Below, one piece after another: positions 51,841-60,893 of a stretch of 64,000 nt of DNA (the stretch's first letter is position 1; the number at the start of each line of letters is the position of its first letter). The notes under the pieces were generated by a model, which searched no databases, was not told where the DNA came from, and saw nothing but the letters and a program-made list of their open reading frames with translations. Source of the DNA: Hoeflea sp. 108 (GTDB lineage Bacteria; Pseudomonadota; Alphaproteobacteria; Rhizobiales; Rhizobiaceae); the NCBI RefSeq assembly GCF_000372965.1, contig NZ_KB890024.1, forward strand, positions 2,854,839-2,918,838, given 5' to 3'. The position numbers and the translations under genes are program-made.

Positions 51841-53022
51841 ATGCCGAAACCATCCTCCCGCATCTCCGGCATCGTCCCGTCAGGCAAGGACGGCTGGGAA
51901 GTGCATTTCGCCGCCATGACGCGCAAGCAGGCCGGCGAGGACATCATCATGCTGTCGGTCGGCGACCATGACTTCGACACGCCGTCGGAGACGGTCGAAG
52001 CCTGCGTCGACGCGGTACGATCAGGCTACCACCACTACACACAGCTGCCCGGCCTGCCGCGCCTGCGCGCCGCCATGGCCAGAATCTCCACCCGCTGCAC
52101 CGGCGTCGATACCGCACTGTCCGAAATCATCGCCACGCCAGGCGGTCAGGCCGCGCTCTACGCCGCCGTGCAGGCGACGCATGATCCGGGCGACCACGCC
52201 GTGGTCGTGGCTCCCTATTACGCCACCTACCCCGGCACCTTCCGCGCCGCCGGCGCCAGCTACACCGTGGTCGAGGCCCACGCATCAGATGGCTTCCAGC
52301 CGCGTGCGGATGAGATCGAGAAGGCGCTGAAGCCAAACACGCGCTCGATCCTGATCAACACGCCGAACAATCCGACCGGCGCCGTCTATAGCAGGAAGTG
52401 CCTGGAGGACATCGCCGAGCTCTGCACCCGCCGCGACCTCTGGCTTTTGTCGGACGAGGTCTACTGGACGCTCGGCGGCGGCGAGCACGTGTCGCCGCGC
52501 GCCCTGCCCGGCATGGCCGAGCGTACGCTGGTCATCAACTCGATGTCCAAGAGCCACGGCATGACCGGCTGGCGCATCGGCTGGCTCACCGCACCCGCCG
52601 ATCTGGTGTCGCTGGTCATCAACCTCAACCTCGTCACCACCTACGGCCTGACCGACTTCGTCAGCCGTGCGGCGATCGAGGCATTGGAGAACGACTTCGG
52701 CGTCGAGCAGATCGCCGCCACTTATGCCGGCCGTCGCACCCTGTTCGTCGACCAGATGCGCGGCCTGAACAACGTCACCGTGCGCGGTTCGGAAGGCGGC
52801 ATGTATGTCATGCTCGACGTCAGCGCCATCGAGCCTGACTGCGAGAAATTCGCCTGGGATCTGCTCGAAGCCGAAAAACTCGCCGTCATGCCGGGCAAGA
52901 GCTTCGGCGACGCCGCCTCGGGCCACATCCGCATCAGTCTGTGCCAGCCCGACGACGTGCTGAGGGAGGCCGCCGGCCGCCTGAGGCGCTTCGCCAACAG
53001 CTATGAGAGATCAGCCGCATGA
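51841..53022 (+). CDS. Class I/II (PLP) aminotransferase
   Basis: 393 residues. Motifs: INTPNNPTGAVYS, LLSDEVYWTL (Asp for PLP nitrogen) and NSMSKSHGMTGWRIGW with the PLP lysine. Best general match is the aspartate/arginine-pyruvate type family. In this operon it may transaminate an amino acid released by N-demethylation. The ATG follows the HAD stop by 1 bp and the stop overlaps the next start (ATGA). Confidence 0.9.
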   Translation: MPKPSSRISGIVPSGKDGWEVHFAAMTRKQAGEDIIMLSVGDHDFDTPSETVEACVDAVRSGYHHYTQLPGLPRLRAAMARISTRCTGVDTALSEIIATPGGQAALYAAVQATHDPGDHAVVVAPYYATYPGTFRAAGASYTVVEAHASDGFQPRADEIEKALKPNTRSILINTPNNPTGAVYSRKCLEDIAELCTRRDLWLLSDEVYWTLGGGEHVSPRALPGMAERTLVINSMSKSHGMTGWRIGWLTAPADLVSLVINLNLVTTYGLTDFVSRAAIEALENDFGVEQIAATYAGRRTLFVDQMRGLNNVTVRGSEGGMYVMLDVSAIEPDCEKFAWDLLEAEKLAVMPGKSFGDAASGHIRISLCQPDDVLREAAGRLRRFANSYERSAA

Positions 53023-55463
53023 CCGAAATCCCCGCCCGTGCCCGCGCCGTCATCATCGGCGGCGGCGTGTCCGGCTGCTCCGTCGCCTATCATCTGGCGA
53101 AGCTCGGCTGGACCGACATCGTGCTTCTGGAGCGCAAGCAGCTCACATCAGGCACGACATGGCACGCGGCGGGGTTGATCGGGCAGCTGCGCGCCTCGCA
53201 GAACATGACCCGGCTGGCGAAATATTCCTCCGACCTCTACGTCAAGCTGGAGGAGGAAACCGGCGTCGCCACCGGCATGCGCCAGGTCGGCTCCATCACG
53301 GTGGCGCTGACCGAGGAGCGCAAGCACGAGATCTATCGCCAGGCCTCGCTCGCCCGTGCCTTCAATGTCGACGTGCGCGAGATTTCCCCCAACGAAGTCA
53401 AGGAGATGTACCCGCATCTCAATGTCGCCGACGTTGTCGGCGCCGTGCATCTGCCGCTCGACGGCCAGTGCGACCCAGCCAACATCGCCATGGCGCTCGC
53501 AAAAGGTGCCAGACAGCGCGGGGCGAAAATCATCGAGAACGTCAAGGTGTCGAAGGTCCACACCAAGGACGGCCGCGTCTCCGGCGTGTCCTGGGCTCAA
53601 GGTGGCGAACAGGGCACCATCGAGACCGACATCGTCGTCAACTGCGCCGGCATGTGGGCGCGCGAGCTTGGCGCCCAGAACGGCGTCACCATCCCGCTGC
53701 ATGCCTGCGAGCACTTCTACCTCGTCACCGAAGCCATCACAGGCCTTGGCCGCCTGCCGGTGCTGCGCGTGCCCGACGAATGCGCCTACTACAAGGAAGA
53801 CGCCGGCAAGATGATGCTCGGGGCTTTCGAGCCGGTCGCGAAACCCTGGGGCATGGACGGCATCCGCGAGGATTTCTGCTTCGACCAGTTGCCCGAAGAC
53901 ATGGACCATTTCGCGCCGATCCTCGAAATGGGCGTCAACCGCATGCCGATGCTGGAAACGGCCGGCATCCATACCTTCTTCAACGGCCCTGAAAGCTTCA
54001 CCCCCGACGACCGCTATTATCTCGGCGAAGCGCCCGAACTCGGCGGCTATTGGGTCGCCGCCGGCTACAACTCCATCGGCATCGTCTCCTCGGGTGGAGC
54101 CGGCATGGCGTTGGCGCAATGGATCCACGACGGCGAGGCCCCCTTCGATCTCTGGGAGGTCGACATCCGCCGCGCCCAGCCGTTCCAGAAGAACCGGCGC
54201 TATCTTAGGGAGCGCGTCTCCGAGACGCTCGGCCTGCTTTATGCCGACCATTTCCCCTATCGCCAGATGGCGACCTCGCGGAACATCAGACGCTCGCCCC
54301 TGCACGAGCACCTGAAGGCGCGCGGTGCCGTGTTCGGCGAAGTCGCCGGCTGGGAGCGTGCCAACTGGTTTGCCCGTGAAGGCCAGGAGCGCGAGTACAA
54401 ATACTCATGGAAGCGTCAGAACTGGTTCGACAACCAGCGCGAGGAGCACCTGGCCGTTCGCAATGGCGTCGGCCTGTTCGACATGACCTCGTTCGGCAAG
54501 ATCAGGATCGAAGGCCGTGACGCGCTGGCCTATCTGCAACGCCTCTGCGCCAACGACATGGACGTCGAACCGGGCAAGATCGTCTACACCCAGATGCTCA
54601 ACCAGCGCGGCGGCATCGAGAGCGACCTGACGGTCACGCGCCTTTCGCCGACGGCCTTCCTCGCCGTCGTCCCCGGCGCCACGCTCCAGCGCGACCTCGC
54701 CTGGTTGCGCAGGCACTTGGGCGACGAGTTCGTCGTCGTCACCGATGTTACCGCCGCAGAGTCCGTCCTCTGCCTGATGGGGCCGAAGGCGCGCGAACTG
54801 ATCCAGAAAATCAGCCCCAACGACTTCTCCAATGACAAGAACCCGTTCGGCACCTGGCAGGAGATCGAGATCGGCATGGGTCTCGCCCGTGCCCATCGCG
54901 TCACCTATGTCGGCGAACTTGGCTGGGAGCTCTATGTCTCGACCGACCAGGCAGCGCATGTGTTCGAGGCGATCGAGGACGCCGGCGTCGATCTGGGCCT
55001 CAAGCTCTGCGGCCTGCACACCCTCGATTCCTGCCGCATTGAAAAGGCATTTCGCCATTTCGGCCACGATATCACCGACGAGGACCATGTGCTCGAAGCC
55101 GGGCTCGGCTTTGCTGTGAAGACCGGCAAGGGCGACTTCATCGGTCGTGACGCGGTGCTGCGCAAGAAAGAGGCAGGCCTTGCCCGCCGGCTGGTCCAGT
55201 TCCGGCTGACGAACCCGGAACCGCTGCTGTTCCACAACGAGGCCATCGTCCGCGACGGCAGGATCGTCGGCACCATCACCTCGGGCAATTACGGCCACCA
55301 TCTCGGCGGCGCCATCGGGCTCGGCTACGTCCCCTCGGCCAACGAGACCGAGGCAGATGTGCTTGGTTCCCGCTACGAGATCGAGATCGCCGGCGAGCGC
55401 TTTGCTGCCGAGACATCGCTGAAGCCGATGTACGATCCCAAGGCCGAACGCGTGCGCATGTAG
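53019..55463 (+). CDS. FAD-dependent oxidoreductase/GcvT fusion, dimethylglycine/sarcosine-dehydrogenase-like (second copy in operon)
   Basis: 814 residues, closest in pattern to dimethylglycine dehydrogenases: AVIIGGGVSGCSVAYHL, the flavin-linking SGTTWHAAGL, YVKLEEETGVATGMRQVGS, and a C-terminal folate domain with GTITSGNYGHHLGGAIGLGYV. Its N-terminus differs clearly from the gene at 48700, so the two are paralogues with probably different substrates. ATGA overlap with the aminotransferase. A 51-bp gap precedes the creatininase-family gene. Confidence 0.92.
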   Translation: MTEIPARARAVIIGGGVSGCSVAYHLAKLGWTDIVLLERKQLTSGTTWHAAGLIGQLRASQNMTRLAKYSSDLYVKLEEETGVATGMRQVGSITVALTEERKHEIYRQASLARAFNVDVREISPNEVKEMYPHLNVADVVGAVHLPLDGQCDPANIAMALAKGARQRGAKIIENVKVSKVHTKDGRVSGVSWAQGGEQGTIETDIVVNCAGMWARELGAQNGVTIPLHACEHFYLVTEAITGLGRLPVLRVPDECAYYKEDAGKMMLGAFEPVAKPWGMDGIREDFCFDQLPEDMDHFAPILEMGVNRMPMLETAGIHTFFNGPESFTPDDRYYLGEAPELGGYWVAAGYNSIGIVSSGGAGMALAQWIHDGEAPFDLWEVDIRRAQPFQKNRRYLRERVSETLGLLYADHFPYRQMATSRNIRRSPLHEHLKARGAVFGEVAGWERANWFAREGQEREYKYSWKRQNWFDNQREEHLAVRNGVGLFDMTSFGKIRIEGRDALAYLQRLCANDMDVEPGKIVYTQMLNQRGGIESDLTVTRLSPTAFLAVVPGATLQRDLAWLRRHLGDEFVVVTDVTAAESVLCLMGPKARELIQKISPNDFSNDKNPFGTWQEIEIGMGLARAHRVTYVGELGWELYVSTDQAAHVFEAIEDAGVDLGLKLCGLHTLDSCRIEKAFRHFGHDITDEDHVLEAGLGFAVKTGKGDFIGRDAVLRKKEAGLARRLVQFRLTNPEPLLFHNEAIVRDGRIVGTITSGNYGHHLGGAIGLGYVPSANETEADVLGSRYEIEIAGERFAAETSLKPMYDPKAERVRM

Positions 55464-55514
55464 CCGCCCCTTACAAAATCGCCCGCGCTGACATATTCAG
55501 GCGGAGGCGAATTC

Positions 55515-56336
55515 ATGCGGCGAGGCCGGGCAGTGACGAAAAAGCAGCGACGCGTCTGGTGGGGCGACTTCAAGGCGGCCGATTTCACCGGTCTCGACCC
55601 AGAGGCGACGATCGCCGTCATCCCCGTCGCTGCCATCGAACAGCATGGCCCACATCTGCCCGTCTCCACCGACCTGTCCATCATGGAAGGCATGCTGGCC
55701 GAGACCTTTGCCTATCTGCCCGACGACCTCGACGTCCGCTTCCTGCCTATCCAGGCGGTCGGCAAATCCGATGAGCACATCCACGCGCCCGGAACGCTCA
55801 GCCTGCCGGCCAACATGCTGGTCGAAGCCTGGACCGAACTCGGCGCCTCGGTCGCCCGCACGGGCATCCGCAAATTCGTGTTCGTCACCTCGCATGGCGG
55901 CAACGAGGAGGTGATGGGCATCGTCTCGCGCGAGCTGCGCCTGCGTTTCGCAGCACTTTCGGTGCGCTCGAGCTGGAGCAGGTTCGGACACCCCGACAGC
56001 CTCTACCCGGCTCGCGAGATTCAGCTCGGCATCCATGGCGGCGACGTCGAGACCTCGCTGATGCTGCATTTCCGTCCAGAACTGGTCGACATGGCCAAGG
56101 CCCAGGACTTTGCCTCGAGCTTCGAGCGCGCCGAAGGCACGTTCGACCTGCTGCGCTCACACGGACCTCATGGCTTCTCGTGGATTGCGAGCGACCTCAA
56201 CCCGCATGGCGTGGTCGGCAACGCGCTCGCTGCGACTGCCGAAAAAGGCCGGCTGACGGCCGCGCATCAGGCTGCTGGCTTCGTCAAACTGCTGCAGGAC
56301 ATCCGCAAGGCAAAGCTGACGGAGTGGATCGCCTGA
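55515..56336 (+). CDS. Creatininase-family amidohydrolase
   Basis: 273 residues with the metal-binding motifs PVAAIEQHGPHLPVSTD (Glu, His, Asp), VTSHGGNEEV and HGGDVETS. The family includes creatininase and mycofactocin-system peptidases; three family motifs are intact. A good GGCGGAGGCG site precedes the ATG. In a sarcosine-type operon a creatinine or related cyclic ureide is an attractive substrate, but no creatinase (creatine amidinohydrolase) gene lies here, so this remains inference. Confidence 0.88.
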   Translation: MRRGRAVTKKQRRVWWGDFKAADFTGLDPEATIAVIPVAAIEQHGPHLPVSTDLSIMEGMLAETFAYLPDDLDVRFLPIQAVGKSDEHIHAPGTLSLPANMLVEAWTELGASVARTGIRKFVFVTSHGGNEEVMGIVSRELRLRFAALSVRSSWSRFGHPDSLYPAREIQLGIHGGDVETSLMLHFRPELVDMAKAQDFASSFERAEGTFDLLRSHGPHGFSWIASDLNPHGVVGNALAATAEKGRLTAAHQAAGFVKLLQDIRKAKLTEWIA

Positions 56337-56359
56337 GGGCTGCCACGCGGTTGCCCTCA

Positions 56360-56435
56360 CATGGTGAACTTGTCGAAGCACGAGGGCGCCCAGTTCAGCA
56401 TGCCCCAGCACCTGCGGTTCGACAGGCTCACCATA
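56360..56435. repeat. Imperfect inverted repeat (dispersed REP-like element)
   Basis: Left arm ATGGTGAACTTGTCGAAGCA (56361-56380) pairs imperfectly with right arm TTCGACAGGCTCACCAT (56418-56434). The core GGTGA-x-C-x-TGTCGAA matches a short element I recall as dispersed between genes in many alphaproteobacteria. It lies in the 118-bp gap between convergent genes and may end transcripts from both sides. Confidence 0.65.
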
Positions 56436-56454
56436 GGCTTTGGGGTTTGATGGC

Positions 56455-56958
56455 TTAGACCTCCAACCCGAACGGCACGCCCTCGAAACAATCGGCGCCA
56501 CGCCCAATCGCGGCGATTGCTGACACCATTCGCCCGTTGCGCCCCAAAATCTGGTCCGCCACCGCGATCAGGCGCGGATTGGGCGTCGCCGTCGGCGAAA
56601 GCTGCCGCAACAGCGCAGCAAGCTCCGCCTCGTCGCGGCTGGGATCGAACGCCGCCGCGATGATGTAGGCCGAAGCCGTCGAGCGGCTGACGCCGGCCCA
56701 GCAGTTGATCGCCAGCGGGCGCGAGCGGTCCCAGGCGCGGGCGAAGGCCAGCAACTGCCGCACGTGGACCTCGCCGGGAAGCGTCATGCCGTCCTGCTCG
56801 GTCGCAATGTCGTGCATGTTCATCAGCAGGTGGTTTTCAGCGCGGATCGACACTGGCCGGATCATCTCCGTCCCGGCCGACAGCAGTGAGATCAGCCGCT
56901 CCGCACCTATGCGGGTGACCGTGTCGTCAACCTTCGACAGCGGGCAGACATAAATCAC
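56455..56958 (-). CDS. Tyrosine-phosphatase-like protein (Cys-x5-Arg)
   Basis: 167 residues. The signature NCWAGVSRSTASA holds the Cys-x5-Arg phosphatase loop near residue 90, and an upstream IRAENHLLMNMHDI may provide the general acid region. The start is GTG at 56958, overlapping the cobC stop codon (GTGA), with GGAGG 7 nt upstream. The product is an orphan phosphatase in the cobalamin block. Translational coupling to cobC is clear, but a link to B12 synthesis is unproven. Confidence 0.82.
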   Translation of the reverse strand: MIYVCPLSKVDDTVTRIGAERLISLLSAGTEMIRPVSIRAENHLLMNMHDIATEQDGMTLPGEVHVRQLLAFARAWDRSRPLAINCWAGVSRSTASAYIIAAAFDPSRDEAELAALLRQLSPTATPNPRLIAVADQILGRNGRMVSAIAAIGRGADCFEGVPFGLEV

Positions 56959-58013
56959 CGCGCCGCCTCCTTCTTCGCCTCGCCCCGCTCCTGTGCCCAA
57001 TCGCCCAGCGCCACATCCAGCCGCCGCCACTCGACCTCGTGGCCCGGCAAACCGCAGCGCAATTGCGTCGGTCGATCGGCAAAGCTGCGCACCAGAATGC
57101 CCTCGCGGCCCAGCGCCGTGAACAGGCCTGCGGCGTTGGGAATATCGACATGACGGAACAGCGACGTGCCGCCGGTGACGATCACGCCGGCGCGAGCGAA
57201 AGCCTGGTCGAGGCGATGGGAGGCATGCGCCAGCGTCGTCCGCATCTCGCGTTGCCAGTCCATGTCCGAAAGCGCCTTGATTCCATATTCGAGCGACGGC
57301 ACCGCCACCGACCACGGCCCCAGTTCCTCCTCCAGTCGCCCGGCAATGTCTGGATGCGTCAGCGCAAAGCCAAGACGAACCCCTGCAAGTCCGTAGAATT
57401 TGCCGAAGGAGCGTAGCACGACGAGGCCGCCCAGATCGACGTCGCCGGCGAGACTCTGCGCCTGCGGGCCGACATCCATGAAGGCCTCGTCGACGACCAG
57501 AAGCCCGCCGCGGGCGCGCAGACTGGCCGCCAGCTCCAGCAACTCCTTGCGCTGGACGACTCGACCGTCCGGATTGTTCGGATTGACCACCACAGCGAGA
57601 TCGGCGTCGAAAAGCTGGCTGAAATCCTTGACCTCGGCCACTTGATGTCCCGCGATAGCCGCGGCGCGCGCATGTTCCTGATAGGTCGGCCCGAGCACGA
57701 AGGCGCGCCCCGGACGCACCAGTGAAGCGATGCGCGGCAGAAGAATCTGCGTGCCCGGCGCCGGAACCACATTGGCCGCCGACGGTGCGCCATAGGCGGT
57801 GGCGGCGACCACTGCGAGGTCGCGCGCCCGGCCCGGCTCGGGCAGCCGCGACAAGGCGGTGGCAGGCAGCTCGAAAAGCGGATAGGAGTTCGGATTGATC
57901 CCGGTCGACAGGTCGACGAACGGCTCGGGCGCTCCCGGAAACAGCGCCCTCGCCCGTTCCAGGCTGCCGCCGTGGTCCACGGTCCCTGTCCTACGTCCTG
58001 CAAGAAGCGTCAT
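56955..58013 (-). CDS. cobC: Threonine-phosphate decarboxylase (L-threonine-O-3-phosphate)
   Basis: 352 residues; a class-II aminotransferase fold with DLSTGINPNSYP at the N-terminus, VNPNNPDGRVV, LVVDEAFMDV and the PLP-lysine loop RSFGKFYGLAG. CobC makes (R)-1-amino-2-propanol O-phosphate for the cobalamin nucleotide loop. Length fits. Its ATG at 58013 shares the CATG box with the divergent cobD start, an unusually compact arrangement. It is followed by the phosphatase gene through a GTGA overlap. Confidence 0.9.
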   Translation of the reverse strand: MTLLAGRRTGTVDHGGSLERARALFPGAPEPFVDLSTGINPNSYPLFELPATALSRLPEPGRARDLAVVAATAYGAPSAANVVPAPGTQILLPRIASLVRPGRAFVLGPTYQEHARAAAIAGHQVAEVKDFSQLFDADLAVVVNPNNPDGRVVQRKELLELAASLRARGGLLVVDEAFMDVGPQAQSLAGDVDLGGLVVLRSFGKFYGLAGVRLGFALTHPDIAGRLEEELGPWSVAVPSLEYGIKALSDMDWQREMRTTLAHASHRLDQAFARAGVIVTGGTSLFRHVDIPNAAGLFTALGREGILVRSFADRPTQLRCGLPGHEVEWRRLDVALGDWAQERGEAKKEAAR

Positions 58014-58977
58014 GTCTTTTCCGCTCGCCTTCCTGTCGCTTCTGGTTGAACTCGGTCTGGGCTATCCGGACCGGCTTGTCCGCAAGATCGGCCATCCGGT
58101 GATCTGGATCGGCAAGCTGATATCCTTTCTCGACATTAGCCTCAACCGAGCCACCGATACCGACGCCGTGCGCCGCATCTGGGGCGTGGTCGCCCTCTTC
58201 GTCATTGTCGTCGTGCCCGCCACGATCGCTTTCGCGCTCGAACGCCTGTTCGGCCTGCTGCCTCTAGGCATGCTGCTCACGGCCATCGCTGCCTCCAGTC
58301 TCGTCGCCCAGCGCAGTCTCGGCAGCCACGTGAAGGCGGTTGCCGACGCACTCGACAGCGGCGGCATCGTTGCCGGCCGCAAGGCCGTGTCGCAGATCGT
58401 CGGCCGCGACCCCGAGCGCCTCGACGAAGCCGGCGTCAGCCGCGCGGCCATCGAGAGCCTCGCCGAAAACTTCTCCGACGGCATCACCGCACCCGCCTTC
58501 TGGCTCGCCATCGGCGGTTTCGCCGGTGGCGCTGCCTACAAGGCCGCCAACACCGCCGATTCGATGATCGGCCACCGCACCAAGCGCCACGAGGCCTTCG
58601 GCTGGGCGGCGGCGCGTTTCGACGACCTCATCAACCTGCCAGCCTCACGCCTCACCGCACTCGCCATCGTGCTCGCCGCTTACTTCGTGCCGGGCGCCGA
58701 TCCGAGGGCCGCATGGGACGCCGTGTGGCGCGACGCAAACAAACATCGCTCGCCCAATGCCGGCTGGCCCGAGGCCGCCATGGCTGGTGCGCTCGGCCTG
58801 GCGCTGGCGGGTCCGCGCGCCTATGGCGGCGTAATGGTCGAGGACGCCTTCATGGGTGCAGGCGGCCGTCGCGAAGCCAATGCCCAGGATATCCGCTCGG
58901 CGCTGCGCCTCTACTGGACGGCCGATGCCATTCTCGTCGGCGCAATCGGCCTTGTTGGTCTCGTCTTCTGGCTCTGA
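58012..58977 (+). CDS. cobD: Adenosylcobinamide-phosphate synthase
   Basis: 321 residues; CobD/CbiB membrane enzyme with LGLGYPDRLVRKIGHPVIWIG at the N-terminus, AIESLAENFSDGITAPAFW and NTADSMIGHRTKRHEAFGWAAAR, all family signatures. It amidates adenosylcobyric acid with the aminopropanol (phosphate) made via CobC. About four membrane segments. Its ATG at 58012 overlaps the cobC start on the other strand (CATG). The stop is 1 bp from the cobO stop (convergent). Confidence 0.93.
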   Translation: MSFPLAFLSLLVELGLGYPDRLVRKIGHPVIWIGKLISFLDISLNRATDTDAVRRIWGVVALFVIVVVPATIAFALERLFGLLPLGMLLTAIAASSLVAQRSLGSHVKAVADALDSGGIVAGRKAVSQIVGRDPERLDEAGVSRAAIESLAENFSDGITAPAFWLAIGGFAGGAAYKAANTADSMIGHRTKRHEAFGWAAARFDDLINLPASRLTALAIVLAAYFVPGADPRAAWDAVWRDANKHRSPNAGWPEAAMAGALGLALAGPRAYGGVMVEDAFMGAGGRREANAQDIRSALRLYWTADAILVGAIGLVGLVFWL

Positions 58978-58978
58978 G

Positions 58979-59599
58979 TTAGAATTCGATGCCCTTCTGC
59001 GCCTTCACGCCGGCCGCGAAGTGGTGCTTGGTGGCCCCCATCTCGGTGACGAGATCGGCAGCCTCGACCAGCGCAGGCTTAGCGTTGCGACCCGTGATCA
59101 CGACATGCAGTCCCTCGCGCCGGTTCTTGAGCGTCGAGACGACCGCGTCCAGATCGAGATAATCGTAGCGCAGCGCGATGTTGAGTTCGTCGAGCACGAC
59201 AAGCGAAATGCTTGGATCGGCCAGAAGCTCCTGCGCCTTCACCCAGGCGGCTTCGGCGGCGGCAATGTCGCGCTTGATGTCCTGCGTCTCCCAGGTGAAG
59301 CCCTCGCCCATCGTGTGCCAGACGACGCGGTCGCCGAAGGCGGCAAACGCGTCCTGCTCGCCCGAATGCCAGGCGCCCTTGATGAACTGAACCACACCGA
59401 CGCGGTGGCCATAGCCCAACATGCGCAGCGCCAGCCCGAAGGCGGCGGTCGACTTGCCCTTGCCGGGACCGGTGTTGACGATCAACAGCCCCTTCTCGAC
59501 GATGGTCTTGGCGGCGACCTCGGCATCCTGCACGGCTTTGCGCTTGGCCATCTTGGCCTTGTGGCGCTCGGCTTCCTGCTCGTCGATCGTCTTCATCAT
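58979..59599 (-). CDS. cobO: Cob(I)yrinic acid a,c-diamide adenosyltransferase
   Basis: 206 residues of the CobA/CobO family: P-loop NTGPGKGKSTAAFG (about 42-55), VVQFIKGAWHSGEQDAF and LDELNIALRYDYLD. It adenosylates the corrin cobalt with ATP. The ATG at 59599 overlaps the cobU stop codon (ATGA), and GAAGGTGAA precedes it. It is the last gene of the riboswitch-controlled transcript. Confidence 0.94.
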   Translation of the reverse strand: MMKTIDEQEAERHKAKMAKRKAVQDAEVAAKTIVEKGLLIVNTGPGKGKSTAAFGLALRMLGYGHRVGVVQFIKGAWHSGEQDAFAAFGDRVVWHTMGEGFTWETQDIKRDIAAAEAAWVKAQELLADPSISLVVLDELNIALRYDYLDLDAVVSTLKNRREGLHVVITGRNAKPALVEAADLVTEMGATKHHFAAGVKAQKGIEF

Positions 59600-60105
59600 T
59601 TCACCTTCATCGGCAGGCCGGCGACCAAAAACAGCACCTCGTCGGCAACAGCCGCCACCTTCTGATTGAGCCTGCCGGCATCGTCGCGGAAACGGCGGGC
59701 CAGCGCATTGTCGGGCACGATGCCGAGCCCGACCTCGTTCGACACCACAAACCACGGCCCGCGCGGACGCGACAACGTTTCGATAAGCGCCGCGCATTCG
59801 GTAGCGACATCGTGCTCCGCCAGCATGTGATTGGTGAGCCAGAGTGTCAGGCAGTCGACGAGCACGGGCGCGCCGTCAGGCAGACCGGCGAGTGCGCCCA
59901 CCAGATCGAGCGGCGCGTCGATCGTTTGCCAGCCGTCACCACGGCGCCCTACATGAATGGAGATGCGCTCGCGCATCTCGTCATCATAGGCCTGCGCCGT
60001 GGCGATATACGTCCACGGCGCAGGAAACTGCGTGATGAGCCGCTCGGCATGCGCGCTCTTGCCGGAGCGCGCGCCGCCGAGCAGGAATGTCAGCGTCTCA
60101 GGCAA
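59596..60105 (-). CDS. cobU: Adenosylcobinamide kinase/guanylyltransferase
   Basis: 169 residues; bifunctional CobU/CobP with P-loop LLGGARSGKSAHAERL, the family DCLTLWLTNHM and VVSNEVGLGIVPDN. It phosphorylates and guanylylates adenosylcobinamide. The start is TTG at 60105, the only possible start because an in-frame stop lies five codons upstream. It overlaps the cbtA end by 8 bp. Confidence 0.94.
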   Translation of the reverse strand: MPETLTFLLGGARSGKSAHAERLITQFPAPWTYIATAQAYDDEMRERISIHVGRRGDGWQTIDAPLDLVGALAGLPDGAPVLVDCLTLWLTNHMLAEHDVATECAALIETLSRPRGPWFVVSNEVGLGIVPDNALARRFRDDAGRLNQKVAAVADEVLFLVAGLPMKVK

Positions 60106-60877
60106 GGCGACCGTTCAGCGCCTGCGGCTGCTCGCCCATGAAACGGCTGCGCACGAAGCCGGCGACAGCGCCCAGAACCACCCAGAACACCAGATTGGAG
60201 ATGGTGACGGCGACGACGAAGCTGTGGTGCAGATCGGCCGGGATCGGCGAGTCGTGGCTTTCGGGCTGCGGTGCGCCGATGACGTGCGGTGCAACGATCA
60301 GCGCCACGCCGAGGATCGCCAGCGGCAACGATTTCCTGAAGGCGATCAGTGCAAGGCCTGCAGCGGTGGCGACGACCGTGGAAATCCACCAGATCTGGCG
60401 CGAGACAAGATCGGCTGCGGGCATCGCCGGCAGTTCTGGCGGCAGGCCGAGGCCGGGTGCCAGGGTGAACACGGCAAAGCCGGCAAAACCCCAGAAGACA
60501 CCCTGGCGCCAGTTGGCGATGCCACCGGCGAACTCTGAAACGGCGACCAGGATCAGGCCGAAGGCGATACCGCTGATGATGTTGGCGAGTGCCGAATAGG
60601 CAAAGCGCTCGAAGCCGTCGGCAGGCGCCCACGCTTCTTCCTCGGCCGGGACCTGTGCGACGACAGCAGGCGCAGTCGACTGCGCGGTAGTGGCAGGTGC
60701 GGTCGCCTCGGTGCCTTGAGCGGGTGTAGCGGCATGATCGTGGCCGCCGGCGTTCTCATAGGTCTCCGCCTTGAAGATCAGCGGGTCGGTTGAATAGGTC
60801 TGGAGCGCGGCCAGGATCACGCCGGCCAATAGGCCGCTGATCGCCGCGATGAACACGACGTTGCGAAAGACAGACAT
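60098..60877 (-). CDS. cbtA: CbtA-family cobalt transporter subunit
   Basis: 259 residues with about five membrane segments (first: NVVFIAAISGLLAGVILAAL). A long His/Ala-rich loop follows (GGHDHAATPAQ). ALANIISGIAFGLILVA and RQIWWISTVVATAAGLAL are typical of CbtA. It is co-transcribed with cbtB and the cob genes. CbtAB import cobalt for corrin synthesis. ATG at 60877. Confidence 0.9.
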   Translation of the reverse strand: MSVFRNVVFIAAISGLLAGVILAALQTYSTDPLIFKAETYENAGGHDHAATPAQGTEATAPATTAQSTAPAVVAQVPAEEEAWAPADGFERFAYSALANIISGIAFGLILVAVSEFAGGIANWRQGVFWGFAGFAVFTLAPGLGLPPELPAMPAADLVSRQIWWISTVVATAAGLALIAFRKSLPLAILGVALIVAPHVIGAPQPESHDSPIPADLHHSFVVAVTISNLVFWVVLGAVAGFVRSRFMGEQPQALNGRLA

Positions 60878-60893
60878 GGTTGGATTGCCTTCG

